From Allofournierella massiliensis (GTDB lineage: Bacteria > Bacillota > Clostridia > Oscillospirales > Ruminococcaceae): 64,000 nt of DNA. Position numbers and translations under genes: made by a program. The notes beneath the pieces were generated by a model that was not told the DNA's origin, searched no databases, and saw only the letters and a program-made list of their open reading frames with translations. Where the stretch lies: positions 21,490 through 85,489 of the forward strand of contig NZ_SLUM01000018.1 in NCBI RefSeq assembly GCF_004345265.1. The letters are read 5' to 3'. Shown piece after piece: positions 33,014 to 41,621 of the stretch (position 1 is its first letter; every line of letters begins with the position of its first letter).

Positions 33014-34111
33014 TCATTGGCCCCCGCCGGATTCGGCAAGGGCGTCGGGCAGCCGGGGTTGCCGGGCGATGGCCGGGCAACCGGCTTCCATACGGCGGCC
33101 CGGCTGGAAGATGCCCTCCGGGGTGCCCGGCTCGGGAAGGGGCTGGCCGGGGGTCAGGGTGAGATGGCAGCACTGCCAGCCCCAGTCAAAATCCCCGTAG
33201 CGCAGGTTCACGTCCACCGTGCCGTCGCCCCGGTACAGAAACGTGTATTCACTGTCCAGCGTATCCTCCCGAACCAGACGGGTCTCGTGTTCCAGCATCC
33301 GGGCCAGCCAGTCACTGCCCTCGGGGAACAGCTGCAAAAACTGCTCCTCCTCCAGCGGAACGGCCCCCAGCTCATAAAAGCTGCCGTTTTCCAGCACCAG
33401 AGGATAGTGATGCACACTGCGGCCGGTGGGCAGAAAGCTCCCCGCCTCGGTGACCCAAAGATAGGAATTGTCCATCCCGTCCGCGGGTTCTATGCGGGTG
33501 CAGCCGCCGTCCAGCCGGCTGACCACCAGCGAAAACCGGGTGCGGTCCTCCTCTGCCTGAGCGGACACCGCCAGCGGCTGGCCGCTCTCGGGATCCCGCA
33601 GAGAAAAGCTGGTCAGCGCGCCGTCCTTATCCAGATGGAAAAAGTAGCTGGCCGGGGGCGAAACGCCCAGCTGCTGTTCGGTGATCATCACCCAGGTTTC
33701 GCCCTCCTCCACCGAAAGGCGCTGTATGCTCCGGGGCCCGCAGGGGCCGATGTCCAGCGGCAGGGCTTCGGTTTCGGTCACGTAAAAGGCGGCCTGGGGC
33801 ACGCTCAGCTCCGGCTTTCCCACCAGCACCACCGCGTCCTGCCCGGTCAGAGCAGGCATCAGAAATTCCATGACCGGAAGATCGGTGGCCAGCGTCAGCG
33901 CCTGACGCAGAGCCACCGGGGCCTCCGATTTCCAGCGCAGCTGGGCCTCGTTTACCGCGCCCTGTGCAGGCGGTGCGGCGACGGAAGAAGATGCATCGGC
34001 AGAGGACTGGCTGGCGGGAGCGGATTTCCCGTTCCCCTCCGAAACAGAGGGGGAGGAGCAGCCGGAGAGAACCGCAGCAGATAGAATCAACGCAAACAGG
34101 GCCCGGCGCAT
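33014..34111 (-). CDS. Lipoprotein of unknown function
   Basis: A 365-residue exported lipoprotein: MRRALFALILSAAVLSGC is a type II signal with lipobox LSGC. A Ser/Ala-rich spacer (about 20-52) precedes a soluble, Trp- and acid-rich domain I do not recognise. The ATG at 34111 is favoured over GTG at 34120 by spacing from AAGGAAG. It lies directly upstream of the L,D-transpeptidase gene and may work with it in the cell envelope. Confidence 0.8.
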   Translation of the reverse strand: MRRALFALILSAAVLSGCSSPSVSEGNGKSAPASQSSADASSSVAAPPAQGAVNEAQLRWKSEAPVALRQALTLATDLPVMEFLMPALTGQDAVVLVGKPELSVPQAAFYVTETEALPLDIGPCGPRSIQRLSVEEGETWVMITEQQLGVSPPASYFFHLDKDGALTSFSLRDPESGQPLAVSAQAEEDRTRFSLVVSRLDGGCTRIEPADGMDNSYLWVTEAGSFLPTGRSVHHYPLVLENGSFYELGAVPLEEEQFLQLFPEGSDWLARMLEHETRLVREDTLDSEYTFLYRGDGTVDVNLRYGDFDWGWQCCHLTLTPGQPLPEPGTPEGIFQPGRRMEAGCPAIARQPRLPDALAESGGGQ

Positions 34112-34151
34112 GGAGGGCACTTCCTTTCTTTATTTATGTAACATAAACCTC

Positions 34152-35252
34152 TTACAGAACGCCCAGACCGTGGGCCAGCTTGGTGATGAAATCCTGCACG
34201 TTGGTCACCATGGTGGTGGCGCACAGGCTGCCCCGGTCCAGCAGCTTGTTCACCACAAATTCGTCCGCGTCCACGGTGTACAGATACACCGGGCGGATGG
34301 TGCCGTCCGGCAGCACCCGGAAGCTGGGGGTCATGTTGCCGGCGGCGATGGTGTGCAGCATGGTGGCCAGGCAGATCACGGTGGTGGCCTGCTTCACCAG
34401 CCCCCGCATGGCGGCCTGGCCCTGATAGGCATCACCGATTACCTCAGGCAGGGGGCCGTCGTCCCGGATGGAGCCGGTAAGCACAAAGGGTACGCCCTGC
34501 TTCACAATGCTGTACATGATGCCATCCTGAATGTTGTATTCCTGAATGAAACGGGGAATGCTGCCGCAGCGGCGTACCCGGTTGATCACATCCAGATGAT
34601 TGTAATGGCCGCCGGGCATGCTCTGCTGGGTGTAGATGTCCTGCCCCAGGGCGGTGTGCAGGTGCGCGCCCTCCAGATCGTGGGTGGCCAGCGCGTTGCC
34701 TGACAGCAGGCCGTGGGCATAACCGGCCTCCACCAGCGCCTGCATGGCGGCGCGGGCGCCCGCGTCAAAGGAGAAGGCGGGCCCCATCACCCAGAGGATG
34801 TTGCCGTGCTCCTTCTCGTGGCGCAGCAGCTGAATCAGCCGGTCATAATCTCTGGTGTAGGAGGTCTCCCGGCTGCGCCCCTGCCGGAAGGTGAAGGCGT
34901 CGGTTTCGGCCTGCTCCTCCGGGGCGGCAAAACCGCCGGTGTGCAGGTAGATGCCATCCGCTCCGTCATCGGTGCGGCCCAGGGCCACCCGGTCGCCCGC
35001 TTTCAGGTTGCGCAGCTCCACCACGTCCAGCCGGCCGCTGCCCCGCAATACCACGCAGCTGTCCATCCGGCTTTCCTCGGCCAGCGTCCAGCATCCGTTG
35101 ATGCGGAAGTATTCCGGATACATGCTGGTGCTGTGGTAGCCCTCCGGCGCGGCCCCGTCACAGGGGGCGGGAACAAAGCGGGCGTCAGGGCAGCGGGTGA
35201 AGGCGGGCGCGGAAAAATCCGGCGCGCGGTAAACGGGCAGTGTGAATGACAT
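34152..35252 (-). CDS. LOR/SDH-domain (TIGR00300-type) NAD-binding protein
   Basis: A 366-residue protein whose C-terminal half carries blocks known from the LOR/SDH domain of archaeal ornithine cyclodeaminase-type proteins and cyanobacterial ArgZ/AgrE: QDGIMYSIVKQGVPFVLTGS, IRDDGPLPEVIGDAYQGQ, CLATMLHTIAAGN and a KLLDRGSLCATTMVTN tail. Ornithine-to-proline conversion with NAD is the family precedent, but no arginine-pathway genes are next to it, so substrate is uncertain. AAAGGAGG precedes ATG. It is 40 bp upstream of the two lipoprotein genes on the same strand. Confidence 0.75.
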   Translation of the reverse strand: MSFTLPVYRAPDFSAPAFTRCPDARFVPAPCDGAAPEGYHSTSMYPEYFRINGCWTLAEESRMDSCVVLRGSGRLDVVELRNLKAGDRVALGRTDDGADGIYLHTGGFAAPEEQAETDAFTFRQGRSRETSYTRDYDRLIQLLRHEKEHGNILWVMGPAFSFDAGARAAMQALVEAGYAHGLLSGNALATHDLEGAHLHTALGQDIYTQQSMPGGHYNHLDVINRVRRCGSIPRFIQEYNIQDGIMYSIVKQGVPFVLTGSIRDDGPLPEVIGDAYQGQAAMRGLVKQATTVICLATMLHTIAAGNMTPSFRVLPDGTIRPVYLYTVDADEFVVNKLLDRGSLCATTMVTNVQDFITKLAHGLGVL

Positions 35253-35423
35253 GGTTCCTCCTTTGCCGTCATGGGTGCGGCGGTATCGGGATTGCTTGGT
35301 GTAAGATCAGCGGCCGCAGAAAGGGCAACTGCTGTAAAAACGATTCGGTTCGGCATTTTCTTTCAAAAAAGCCGTGGATCGCTGTTCCAGCGTACCGCGA
35401 AAGAAGGATGTTTGTCAACCGGC

Positions 35424-35452
35424 TTGTCATCTGCAAGCAGGCGTGATATGCT
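35424..35452 (+). promoter_or_regulatory. Promoter of the xdhC-like gene
   Basis: TTGTCA (35424-35429) and TGA-TATGCT (35447-35452), 17-bp spacer. Another TTGTCA at 35412-35417 forms a 12-bp-spaced direct repeat. Confidence 0.8.
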
Positions 35453-35470
35453 AAAGGAAATAACGCATGA

Positions 35471-35487
35471 GAATTGTACGGTGTTGC
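35471..35487 (+). repeat. Solitary end of the interspersed repeat
   Basis: GAATTGTACGGTGTTGC matches the right terminus of copy 3 at 16 of 17 positions. No matching left end is clear; GGCAACTGC at 35325 may be a decayed one. Confidence 0.55.
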
Positions 35488-35548
35488 TCTAACAGTAATA
35501 TGAAACGGGGCCGGTGCGATATGCCCGGCGCACAGAAGGAGAAAAGCG

Positions 35549-36406
35549 ATGAATCAGGGCATGAAGCAGCTGGCCCGGCGGCTGGAAACCGAACCGGCGG
35601 TGCTGGTGACCATTCTGGAAAGCAAAGGCTCTGCCCCCCGGCACGCGGGGGCTTTCATGGCGGTGCTGGCCGGTGGCGAGAGCATCGGTACCATTGGCGG
35701 CGGCAGGGTGGAGGCGGTGTGCCAGCAGCGGGCCGCCCGGGCACTGGCCGAACAGCAGAGCGCTGTGGAGGAATACGACCTGAACGACAGGGGCCCCAAC
35801 CAGGTGGGCATGGCCTGCGGCGGCCAGGTGCGGGTGGAGTTTCTGTATCTGCCCGCAGGCAGGGAATCGGCGCAGGAGCTGGCCCGGCGGGCGGCGCAAA
35901 GCGGCTCCGGCCGGGTGCTGCTGTTCGGCGCGGGCCATGTGGCCCGGGCGCTGGCGGCGCTGCTGCCCGCACTGGAATTTGAATATTGGGTGGTGGACGA
36001 CCGGCCGGAATTCGCGGTGAAGGATGCGTTCCCCGGCGCGGCGGGTGTGCTCTGTGAAGAGATGGCCGCCGCGGTAAACCGGCTGGAGCCCACCGAAGAG
36101 GACCTGATCGTCATCATGACCCGGGGCCACGAGCACGATTACGAGGTGCTGCGCGAGGCGCTGGCCACCCCGGCGGGCTACATCGGCCTGATGGGCAGCC
36201 GCCGTAAGATCGCCATGACCCGCCAGAAGCTGGAAGAGGAGGGCTTCGGTCCGGAGCAGTTCGCCCGGGTGAGCACCCCCATCGGCCTTTCCATCGGGGC
36301 GGAAACCCCGGCGGAGATTGCCGTGAGCGTGGCGGCCCAGCTGATTGCATGGCGGGCCGAACACCGGGGCCAGGGTGCAAAGCCGCTGGATCTGATCCAC
36401 AGCTGA
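35549..36406 (+). CDS. xdhC: XdhC/CoxI-family molybdoenzyme maturation factor
   Basis: A 285-residue protein. The N-terminal XdhC domain includes LVTILESKGSAPRHAGAFM and ESIGTIGGGRVEA; the C-terminal Rossmann domain includes VLLFGAGHVARALAALLP, VVDDRPEFA, TRGHEHDYEVLREAL and IGLMGSRRK, then TPIGLSIGAETPAEIAVS. XdhC-like proteins insert or sulfurate the molybdenum cofactor in xanthine dehydrogenase-type hydroxylases; relatives accompany selenium-dependent hydroxylases. No hydroxylase subunits are in the window. AAGGAG lies upstream. Own promoter and terminator. Confidence 0.9.
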   Translation: MNQGMKQLARRLETEPAVLVTILESKGSAPRHAGAFMAVLAGGESIGTIGGGRVEAVCQQRAARALAEQQSAVEEYDLNDRGPNQVGMACGGQVRVEFLYLPAGRESAQELARRAAQSGSGRVLLFGAGHVARALAALLPALEFEYWVVDDRPEFAVKDAFPGAAGVLCEEMAAAVNRLEPTEEDLIVIMTRGHEHDYEVLREALATPAGYIGLMGSRRKIAMTRQKLEEEGFGPEQFARVSTPIGLSIGAETPAEIAVSVAAQLIAWRAEHRGQGAKPLDLIHS

Positions 36407-36412
36407 ATACAG

Positions 36413-36446
36413 CAAAAAAGGGGCAGTATCCGCTGCCCCTTTTGCT
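36413..36446. terminator. Bidirectional terminator after xdhC
   Basis: AAAAAAGGGGCAG-TATCCG-CTGCCCCTTTT, also serving the convergent dehydrogenase gene. Confidence 0.92.
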
Positions 36447-36450
36447 TTGC

Positions 36451-37320
36451 TCATTTTTTGCGATAGAAATCGATCAGAGCCTGGGTGCCCTCGTTCTCGC
36501 CGCCCGCCGCGGCGAACTCCTCATACAGATGGAGCACACTGTCCAGCATTTCCAGCTCCACGCCCCGCTGGGCGGCTTCCTCCCGGATGATCTTCATGTC
36601 CTTGATGAAGTGCTTCACAAAGAAGCCGGGGGCGAAGTCGCCGGCCAGCGCACGAGGGGCCATGTTGGCAATCTGCCAGCTGCCCGCTGCGCCGCCGCCG
36701 ATGGCCGCCAGCATCTTGTGGGGGTCCAGCCCGGCCTTCTCGGCATAGAGGATGGCCTCGGTGTACGCTGCCGTTGCGCCGGCCACCGCAATCTGGTTGG
36801 CCGCCTTGGTGTGCTGACCGTAGCCCGCGGGGCCCATCAGCAGCACACTCTTGCCCATGCACTCAAACAGGGGCAGAGTTTTTTCAAAAGCTTCCTCGTC
36901 GCCGCCCACCATGATGGACAGGGTGGCTTCCCGGGCGCCTTTGTCGCCGCCGGAGACCGGGGCATCCATCACGGCGATGCCCTTCTCCTTGCCCAGCGCA
37001 TACAGCTTCTGGGCGAGCGTGGGGCTGGAGGTGGTCATATCCACCACCACCGCGCCGGCAGGGGCGTTCTCCAGAATGCCCTCGGGGCCGCAGAACACCT
37101 GCTCCACGTCTGCCGGGTAGCCCACCATCACGAACACGAATTCCGCGTCGGCAACCGCCTCGCGGATGGTGGCGCAGGGGGTAAAGCCGAATTCCTCGGC
37201 CTGCTGGCACACCGCCTCATAGCGGCGGCTGTAAGCCTTCACCGAATGCCCGGCCTTTACCAGATGGCCTGCCTGCTGACGGCCCATTACGCCGGTGCCG
37301 ATCCATGCGATCTTGCTCAT
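36451..37320 (-). CDS. 3-hydroxyisobutyrate dehydrogenase-family oxidoreductase
   Basis: A 289-residue NAD(P)-dependent beta-hydroxyacid dehydrogenase: Rossmann motif IAWIGTGVMGRQQAGHL, substrate-binding block DAPVSGGDKGAREATL, and the catalytic lysine in HTKAANQIAVAG. Tartronate semialdehyde reductase and 3-hydroxyisobutyrate dehydrogenase share these motifs, so the substrate is open. ATG at 37320 follows GGAG by 10 bases; the frame upstream overlaps a repeat. It is downstream of a MATE gene on the same strand, separated by a 67-bp repeat remnant. Confidence 0.88.
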   Translation of the reverse strand: MSKIAWIGTGVMGRQQAGHLVKAGHSVKAYSRRYEAVCQQAEEFGFTPCATIREAVADAEFVFVMVGYPADVEQVFCGPEGILENAPAGAVVVDMTTSSPTLAQKLYALGKEKGIAVMDAPVSGGDKGAREATLSIMVGGDEEAFEKTLPLFECMGKSVLLMGPAGYGQHTKAANQIAVAGATAAYTEAILYAEKAGLDPHKMLAAIGGGAAGSWQIANMAPRALAGDFAPGFFVKHFIKDMKIIREEAAQRGVELEMLDSVLHLYEEFAAAGGENEGTQALIDFYRKK

Positions 37321-37392
37321 AACAACACATCTCCACTTTCTTTTAAAATTCACCACCCCTGTCCCTTGTGGGAAGGGGTGGAAAAAATAGAG

Positions 37393-37459
37393 GGCAATGC
37401 CGCACAATTTTGGCGTGATACAGCCTTGAGCCTTTCGCCGTGAATTGTGCGGGGGCGGC
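37393..37459 (+). repeat. Interspersed repeat, internally deleted copy
   Basis: 67 bp keeping both ends (GGCAATGCCGCACAATTTT and GAATTGTGCGG...) and the right-hand TGATAC...GAGCC segment of copy 3; the centre is missing. Confidence 0.75.
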
Positions 37460-37464
37460 TGTGC

Positions 37465-38838
37465 TCAGGCGGCCTCCCGGGTGACCACCCGGATCCACTT
37501 GCCGCTGCGCAGCCGGATCAGGCCCGCGATGCTCTTCACAATGTTGTCGCACCGCAGGAAGAAGAACACCACCGGGGCGCTCCAGTGCAGCACAAAGCCG
37601 GTGAGCAGGCCCAGGGGGATGGCCAGGCACCACTGAAGGCCGCTGTCCAGAATCAGGTTGGTGCGCACGTCGCCGCCGCCGCGCAGCACGCCCACAATCA
37701 TCACGCAGCCCACCGCCTGGAAGGGCTGCATCAGGGCCAGAATGGTCATCATGGCAAAGGCGGTTTCGTGGGCCAGCTGGCTCACGTTGTAAAGGCTGAG
37801 AATGTAGGGCCGGCCCACCAGCAGCAGGGTCATGCAGATAAGGCTCAGGCACAGACCCACCAGCACCGAGCTGTTGGCGGCGCGCTTTGCGTCCTGAATG
37901 CGCCCTTCTCCGATGGTCTTGCCCACCACCACCGCGCTGGCGGCGGACATGCCGAAGGTGAACACGCTCACCAGCTGGTTGAACACGTTCACGATGCTCA
38001 TGGCGCTGGTGTAGCTGGCGCCCATGTGGCCGATGGTCAGGTTTACCACCGAAAGCCCCACGCCCCACAGCAGCTCGTTGCTCACCACCGGCACGCTGTT
38101 GCGCACGTAATCCCAGCCCAGGCCGCTTTTCAGCTGCAGCAGCCAGCGGGGGGTGAAGCAGACCCGCTTTTCAATGAAGCACATGTACACCAGCGTGGCG
38201 CACAGCTCGAACAGGCGGGCCATCACGGTGCCGAAGGCCGCGCCCCGCACGCCCCAGGCCGGTGCGCCCAGCTTGCCGAAGATGAAGCAGTAGTTGAAAA
38301 ACACGTTGATAAAGAAGCTGCAGCCGTATACCACCATGCTGATGCGCACCTGCTCCACCGCCCGCAGGCACATGATGTAGCAGTTGGAAAAGCTGAACAG
38401 CACAAAGCTGATGGAGAGCAGCTTCAGGTACTCCGCGCCGGATGCAATCACCGCCGGGTCATTGGTGTAAATGGCCAGCACCTGCCGGGGCAGAAAATGC
38501 CCCACCAGAGCGAACAGGCTGCTCACCACCAGCACCACCCGCAAGGTGAGCGCGAAGATCTGGCGGATGCGCAGCATGTCCCGCTTGCCCCAGTACTGGG
38601 CAATCAGCACCGCCGCGCCGCTGGCCAGGCCGAAGCCCACCACGTCCAGAATGGTGAACAGCTGGCCGCCCAGGTTGGCCGAGGCAATGGCCACGTCGCC
38701 CAGCTGGCCCAGCATGATGGTGTCCATCATGTTCACGCCCAGGCTGATCACGTTCTGCAGAGCGATGGGAATGGTGATGGCCAGCATTCGCTTGTAGAAT
38801 GACCAGTCGGTATAAAAATATTGTTTGAATCGCTGCAT
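37465..38838 (-). CDS. MATE-family efflux transporter (first)
   Basis: A 457-residue, roughly 12-helix MATE protein: NVISLGVNMMDTIMLGQLGD near the N-terminus and GFGLASGAAVLIAQYWGKRD are family blocks, repeated as MGASYTSAMSIVNVFNQLV in the second half. Exports drugs or metabolites using Na+ or H+; substrate unknown. ATG at 38838 has AGGAAGGA upstream. Divergent from an AraC-type gene across a 245-bp region with well-formed promoters both ways, so the AraC protein may control it. Confidence 0.9.
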   Translation of the reverse strand: MQRFKQYFYTDWSFYKRMLAITIPIALQNVISLGVNMMDTIMLGQLGDVAIASANLGGQLFTILDVVGFGLASGAAVLIAQYWGKRDMLRIRQIFALTLRVVLVVSSLFALVGHFLPRQVLAIYTNDPAVIASGAEYLKLLSISFVLFSFSNCYIMCLRAVEQVRISMVVYGCSFFINVFFNYCFIFGKLGAPAWGVRGAAFGTVMARLFELCATLVYMCFIEKRVCFTPRWLLQLKSGLGWDYVRNSVPVVSNELLWGVGLSVVNLTIGHMGASYTSAMSIVNVFNQLVSVFTFGMSAASAVVVGKTIGEGRIQDAKRAANSSVLVGLCLSLICMTLLLVGRPYILSLYNVSQLAHETAFAMMTILALMQPFQAVGCVMIVGVLRGGGDVRTNLILDSGLQWCLAIPLGLLTGFVLHWSAPVVFFFLRCDNIVKSIAGLIRLRSGKWIRVVTREAA

Positions 38839-38910
38839 TGGTCCTTCCTCTCTTTGTTTTTCCTCCGGAGCAGCCCGGTGGGGGCTGCCCGCATTTGCAG
38901 TATCAGTTTC

Positions 38911-38939
38911 AGTATAACATATCGGCGCAAACGCTGCCA
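38911..38939 (-). promoter_or_regulatory. Promoter of the first MATE gene
   Basis: On the minus strand TGGCAG (38939-38934) and TGT-TATACT (38916-38911), 17-bp spacer. Confidence 0.7.
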
Positions 38940-38974
38940 GAGCGGGCTGTTTTTGGCGGAAAAAAAGAAAACAT

Positions 38975-39003
38975 TTGCACAATCGGTCGTTTTAGGATAT
39001 ACT
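38975..39003 (+). promoter_or_regulatory. Promoter of the AraC-type gene
   Basis: TTGCAC (38975-38980) and TATACT (38998-39003), 17-bp spacer. Confidence 0.83.
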
Positions 39004-39083
39004 ACAAACTAGAAGAAACCGGAATACGGGTGAACAAGCAGGGGCGAACCGCCCCTCTTCCACAGGAGAGGAGCTGCAAGCAG

Positions 39084-39986
39084 ATGGGCTATCAGGCACT
39101 GGAGCTGGAAAAGGTGCTGCGCATCGACCGCATTTATTCGGTACATTATTTTGAATATGGCCCGGACTATGCCTTCACCGGCGAAAGTCATGACTTTTGG
39201 GAATTTGTCTATGCGGACAAGGGCGAAGTCTATGTGACCGCGGGCGAGGAGGAAAAGCTGCTGAAAAAGGGGCAGATGATCTTCCACGCACCCGGCGAAT
39301 ACCATAATATCCGGGCCACCGGCAAGGACGCGCCCAACATTGTGATTGTGTCCTTCGAATGTTCCAGCCCTGCCATGGAGTTTTTCAAGGGCCGGGTGCT
39401 CATGGCCAGCGACACCGACCGGGTGCTCATGGCCCGCATTGTGGAGATGGCCGGTGCGGCCTTCTCCACCCCGCTGGACGACCCCCTGGCCCAGCATCTG
39501 ACCCGCCGGGAAGATGCGGCCTTCGGCGCCGAGCAGGTGATCGGCCTTTCGCTGGAGACCATGCTGCTGGATATGGTACGCCGGGGCGACAGCCCGGTGG
39601 TGGCAAAGCCCACCAGCCTGATCCGGGAGCGCAGCCAGAACGAGTTTTTGAGCCGGGTACAGCAGTATCTGGAAAATAACATCCAGCGCCGCCTGACCCT
39701 GAGCGACATCTGCCGCGACAATCTGGTGGGCCGCAGCTATCTGCAAAAGGTCTTCCGGGAAAAGACCGGCGGCGGCGCCATGGAGTACTTCGGCAATCTG
39801 AAGATCCAGAAGGCCAAGGAGATGATCCGGGAGGGCAGCCATAACTTCACCGAGATCGCGGCCCTGCTGGGGTACAATTCCATCCACTATTTTTCCCGCC
39901 ATTTCAAAAAGGTTACCGGCATGACCCCCTCGGAGTATGCCAGCAGCGTGAAGGTTCTGGCCCGGCGTGGCCGGGGCGAGGAATAA
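39084..39986 (+). CDS. AraC-family regulator with N-terminal cupin domain
   Basis: A 300-residue regulator. The N-terminal cupin (about 20-95) includes ESHDFWEFVYADKGEVYVTAG and MIFHAPGEYHNI, typical of sugar-sensing AraC proteins; the C-terminal double helix-turn-helix (about 200-295) has LTLSDICRDNLVGRSYLQKVF and the signature IAALLGYNSIHYFSRHFKKV. ATG at 39084 follows GAGAGGAG. Divergent from a MATE gene and followed by a small membrane gene at 24 bp. Effector unknown. Confidence 0.9.
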   Translation: MGYQALELEKVLRIDRIYSVHYFEYGPDYAFTGESHDFWEFVYADKGEVYVTAGEEEKLLKKGQMIFHAPGEYHNIRATGKDAPNIVIVSFECSSPAMEFFKGRVLMASDTDRVLMARIVEMAGAAFSTPLDDPLAQHLTRREDAAFGAEQVIGLSLETMLLDMVRRGDSPVVAKPTSLIRERSQNEFLSRVQQYLENNIQRRLTLSDICRDNLVGRSYLQKVFREKTGGGAMEYFGNLKIQKAKEMIREGSHNFTEIAALLGYNSIHYFSRHFKKVTGMTPSEYASSVKVLARRGRGEE

Positions 39987-40010
39987 GGCAGAAGGAGAGA
40001 AGGGCAAAGC

Positions 40011-40535
40011 ATGAGCGCATTTTTCTTTCAGATGCTGCTTCCGGTGCTGCTGGGAGTGCTGGTGGTTGTGATGCTGGGGCTGGCGATTTATTCCACTGTG
40101 CGTGCCCGCCGAAGGGATCGGCAGGCCATTGAACGGCGCAGGGAAGAGCAGCGCCGCCAGCGGCTGAACCCGGGCCTGCCGGAGGAGCAGCGCCCCGGCC
40201 GCAAAAACGACACCGGCCTGTGGCAGCTGACCGTGGAGGGCGAGCCAGCCCGCCAGCCGGATGCCGCCGCTTTGAGCCGTGCGGTGGAAGCGGTGGGCGT
40301 GAGCGCGGGTTATCTGGTGCTGACCCCGCCCGAACCCCTTGCAGGCTGCCGCTCCATGCACTGTACCACCGACCCGGACGGCGGGCTGGCGGTGCAGGTG
40401 GTGATGGAGCAGCCCGGCGGGCCGGCCATCACCCGGGAGCTGGGCGGCGTAAGCCGGCCCCGGGCCGCAGAGATTCTGGCCGGCTTCTGGGCCGGTCATC
40501 TGCCGGACGGGCTGGACAGCTGGCGAAGCTTTTAA
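40011..40535 (+). CDS. Small membrane-anchored protein of unknown function
   Basis: A 174-residue protein: one N-terminal helix (about 8-30), an Arg/Glu/Gln-rich segment (about 31-60) likely facing the cytoplasm, then a compact domain (about 67-170) with GLWQLTVEGEPA and GYLVLTPPEPLAGC that I do not recognise. AAGGAGAGA is upstream of the ATG. It follows the AraC gene closely, so they share a transcript, and ends at a terminator. Confidence 0.68.
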   Translation: MSAFFFQMLLPVLLGVLVVVMLGLAIYSTVRARRRDRQAIERRREEQRRQRLNPGLPEEQRPGRKNDTGLWQLTVEGEPARQPDAAALSRAVEAVGVSAGYLVLTPPEPLAGCRSMHCTTDPDGGLAVQVVMEQPGGPAITRELGGVSRPRAAEILAGFWAGHLPDGLDSWRSF

Positions 40536-40545
40536 CAGAACACAA

Positions 40546-40587
40546 CAAAAAACAGCGAGTGGAGAATTCCGCCCGCTGTTTTTATTT
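40546..40587 (+). terminator. Terminator of the 40011 gene
   Basis: AACAGCG and CGCTGTT close an imperfect hairpin followed by TTTATTTTT. Confidence 0.75.
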
Positions 40588-40598
40588 TTAGCACGACA

Positions 40599-40630
40599 AT
40601 AAAAAACTCCCCGGTTTTTCACCGGGGAGT
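40599..40630 (-). terminator. Terminator of nagB
   Basis: ACTCCCCGGT-TTTTC-ACCGGGGAGT hairpin; on the minus strand it ends in a T-rich tract. Confidence 0.9.
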
Positions 40631-40655
40631 AATTGTTTTGTGGAAAACGAAACGC

Positions 40656-41393
40656 TTAGCCCTTGTAGCCAACCGCGTCAGCCAGCTCCTGATCAATCAC
40701 GACAACCACGTTCTCGTGCATCTTCAGCATGCTGCTGGGGTTCTGGGTGGTGATCACGTTGTCCATAACCAGGCCCTTGATGGCGTCGGTCTTGGCCAGG
40801 CCGGTGGCGATCAGAACCACGCACTTGGCGGCCATGATGTCGCCCATGCCCATGGTGATGGCGGTGGTGGGAACGTCCTCCTTCTTCTCGAAGAAGCGGG
40901 CGTTGGCGTTGATGGTGCTCTCGGTCAGCTTCTCGATGTGAGCAACGCTGATCAGATGGTCGCTGGCCTCGTTGAAGGCGATATGACCGTTGTTGCCGAT
41001 GCCCAACAGCTGCAGGTCGGCAACGCCGCCCTCACGAACCTTGGCTTCCAGCTCGGCAGCGTTGGCTTCCGCGTCACCCATGCCCTTGGCAACGTAGGTG
41101 TTGGCCTTGTCGATGTTGATGTGATCGAACAGGTTGGTGTTCATGAAGTAGCGGTAGCTCTGGTCGTGGGTCTCGGGGATGCCGCAGTACTCATCCAGGT
41201 TCACGGTATGTACCTGAGAGAAGTCCACCTTGCCGGCTTTGTTGGCCTCGATCAGCTTCTTGTACATGGGTACGGGGGTGCCGCCGGTGGCCAGGCCCAG
41301 CTTGCAGTTGGGCTTCTCGTTCACCAGTTTGCAGATCATATCGGCCACATAGGCGCAGCTTTCATCGTAGCTTTTGGTAACAACAACTTTCAT
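40656..41393 (-). CDS. nagB: Glucosamine-6-phosphate deaminase
   Basis: Converts glucosamine 6-phosphate to fructose 6-phosphate and ammonia. The 245-residue protein has LATGGTPVPMYKKL (phosphate loop), VNLDEYCGI with the proton-shuttle Asp, and GIGNNGHIAFNEA. The Asn in place of the enterobacterial Asp of GNDGH is usual in Firmicutes. Codon use is biased toward highly expressed genes. It lies downstream of an AraC-type gene on the same strand (228-bp gap with a likely TATGAT -10 at 41478-41483), suggesting amino-sugar catabolism. Confidence 0.94.
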   Translation of the reverse strand: MKVVVTKSYDESCAYVADMICKLVNEKPNCKLGLATGGTPVPMYKKLIEANKAGKVDFSQVHTVNLDEYCGIPETHDQSYRYFMNTNLFDHINIDKANTYVAKGMGDAEANAAELEAKVREGGVADLQLLGIGNNGHIAFNEASDHLISVAHIEKLTESTINANARFFEKKEDVPTTAITMGMGDIMAAKCVVLIATGLAKTDAIKGLVMDNVITTQNPSSMLKMHENVVVVIDQELADAVGYKG

Positions 41394-41621
41394 TGTGATA
41401 CACTCCGTTCTTTGTATTTTTCGGTGAAACTCGCAAAGCGGGGGCGCACCCTGCCTGCAAATCGCGGTCTTATCTTTATCATACAGCCTTCCGGAGGAAA
41501 TTTATAGCCCAAAATATGCAGAAATTTTGCACAAAAAACAAAATCTTTTCTGAAATGGGGGTGGGATTTGTTAAAAGCATGGGCTGCGGAGATTTTCTCT
41601 TACTATATAAGGAGAAAAAGC

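Noticed and set aside
36451..38838. Dehydrogenase and MATE gene as a functional pair
   Set aside because: Same strand, but the gap contains a repeat remnant and there is no supporting family precedent.
40656..41393. Asn for Asp in the NagB active-site motif as a lost catalytic residue
   Set aside because: GNNGH/GQNGH is common in functional Firmicutes NagB proteins.
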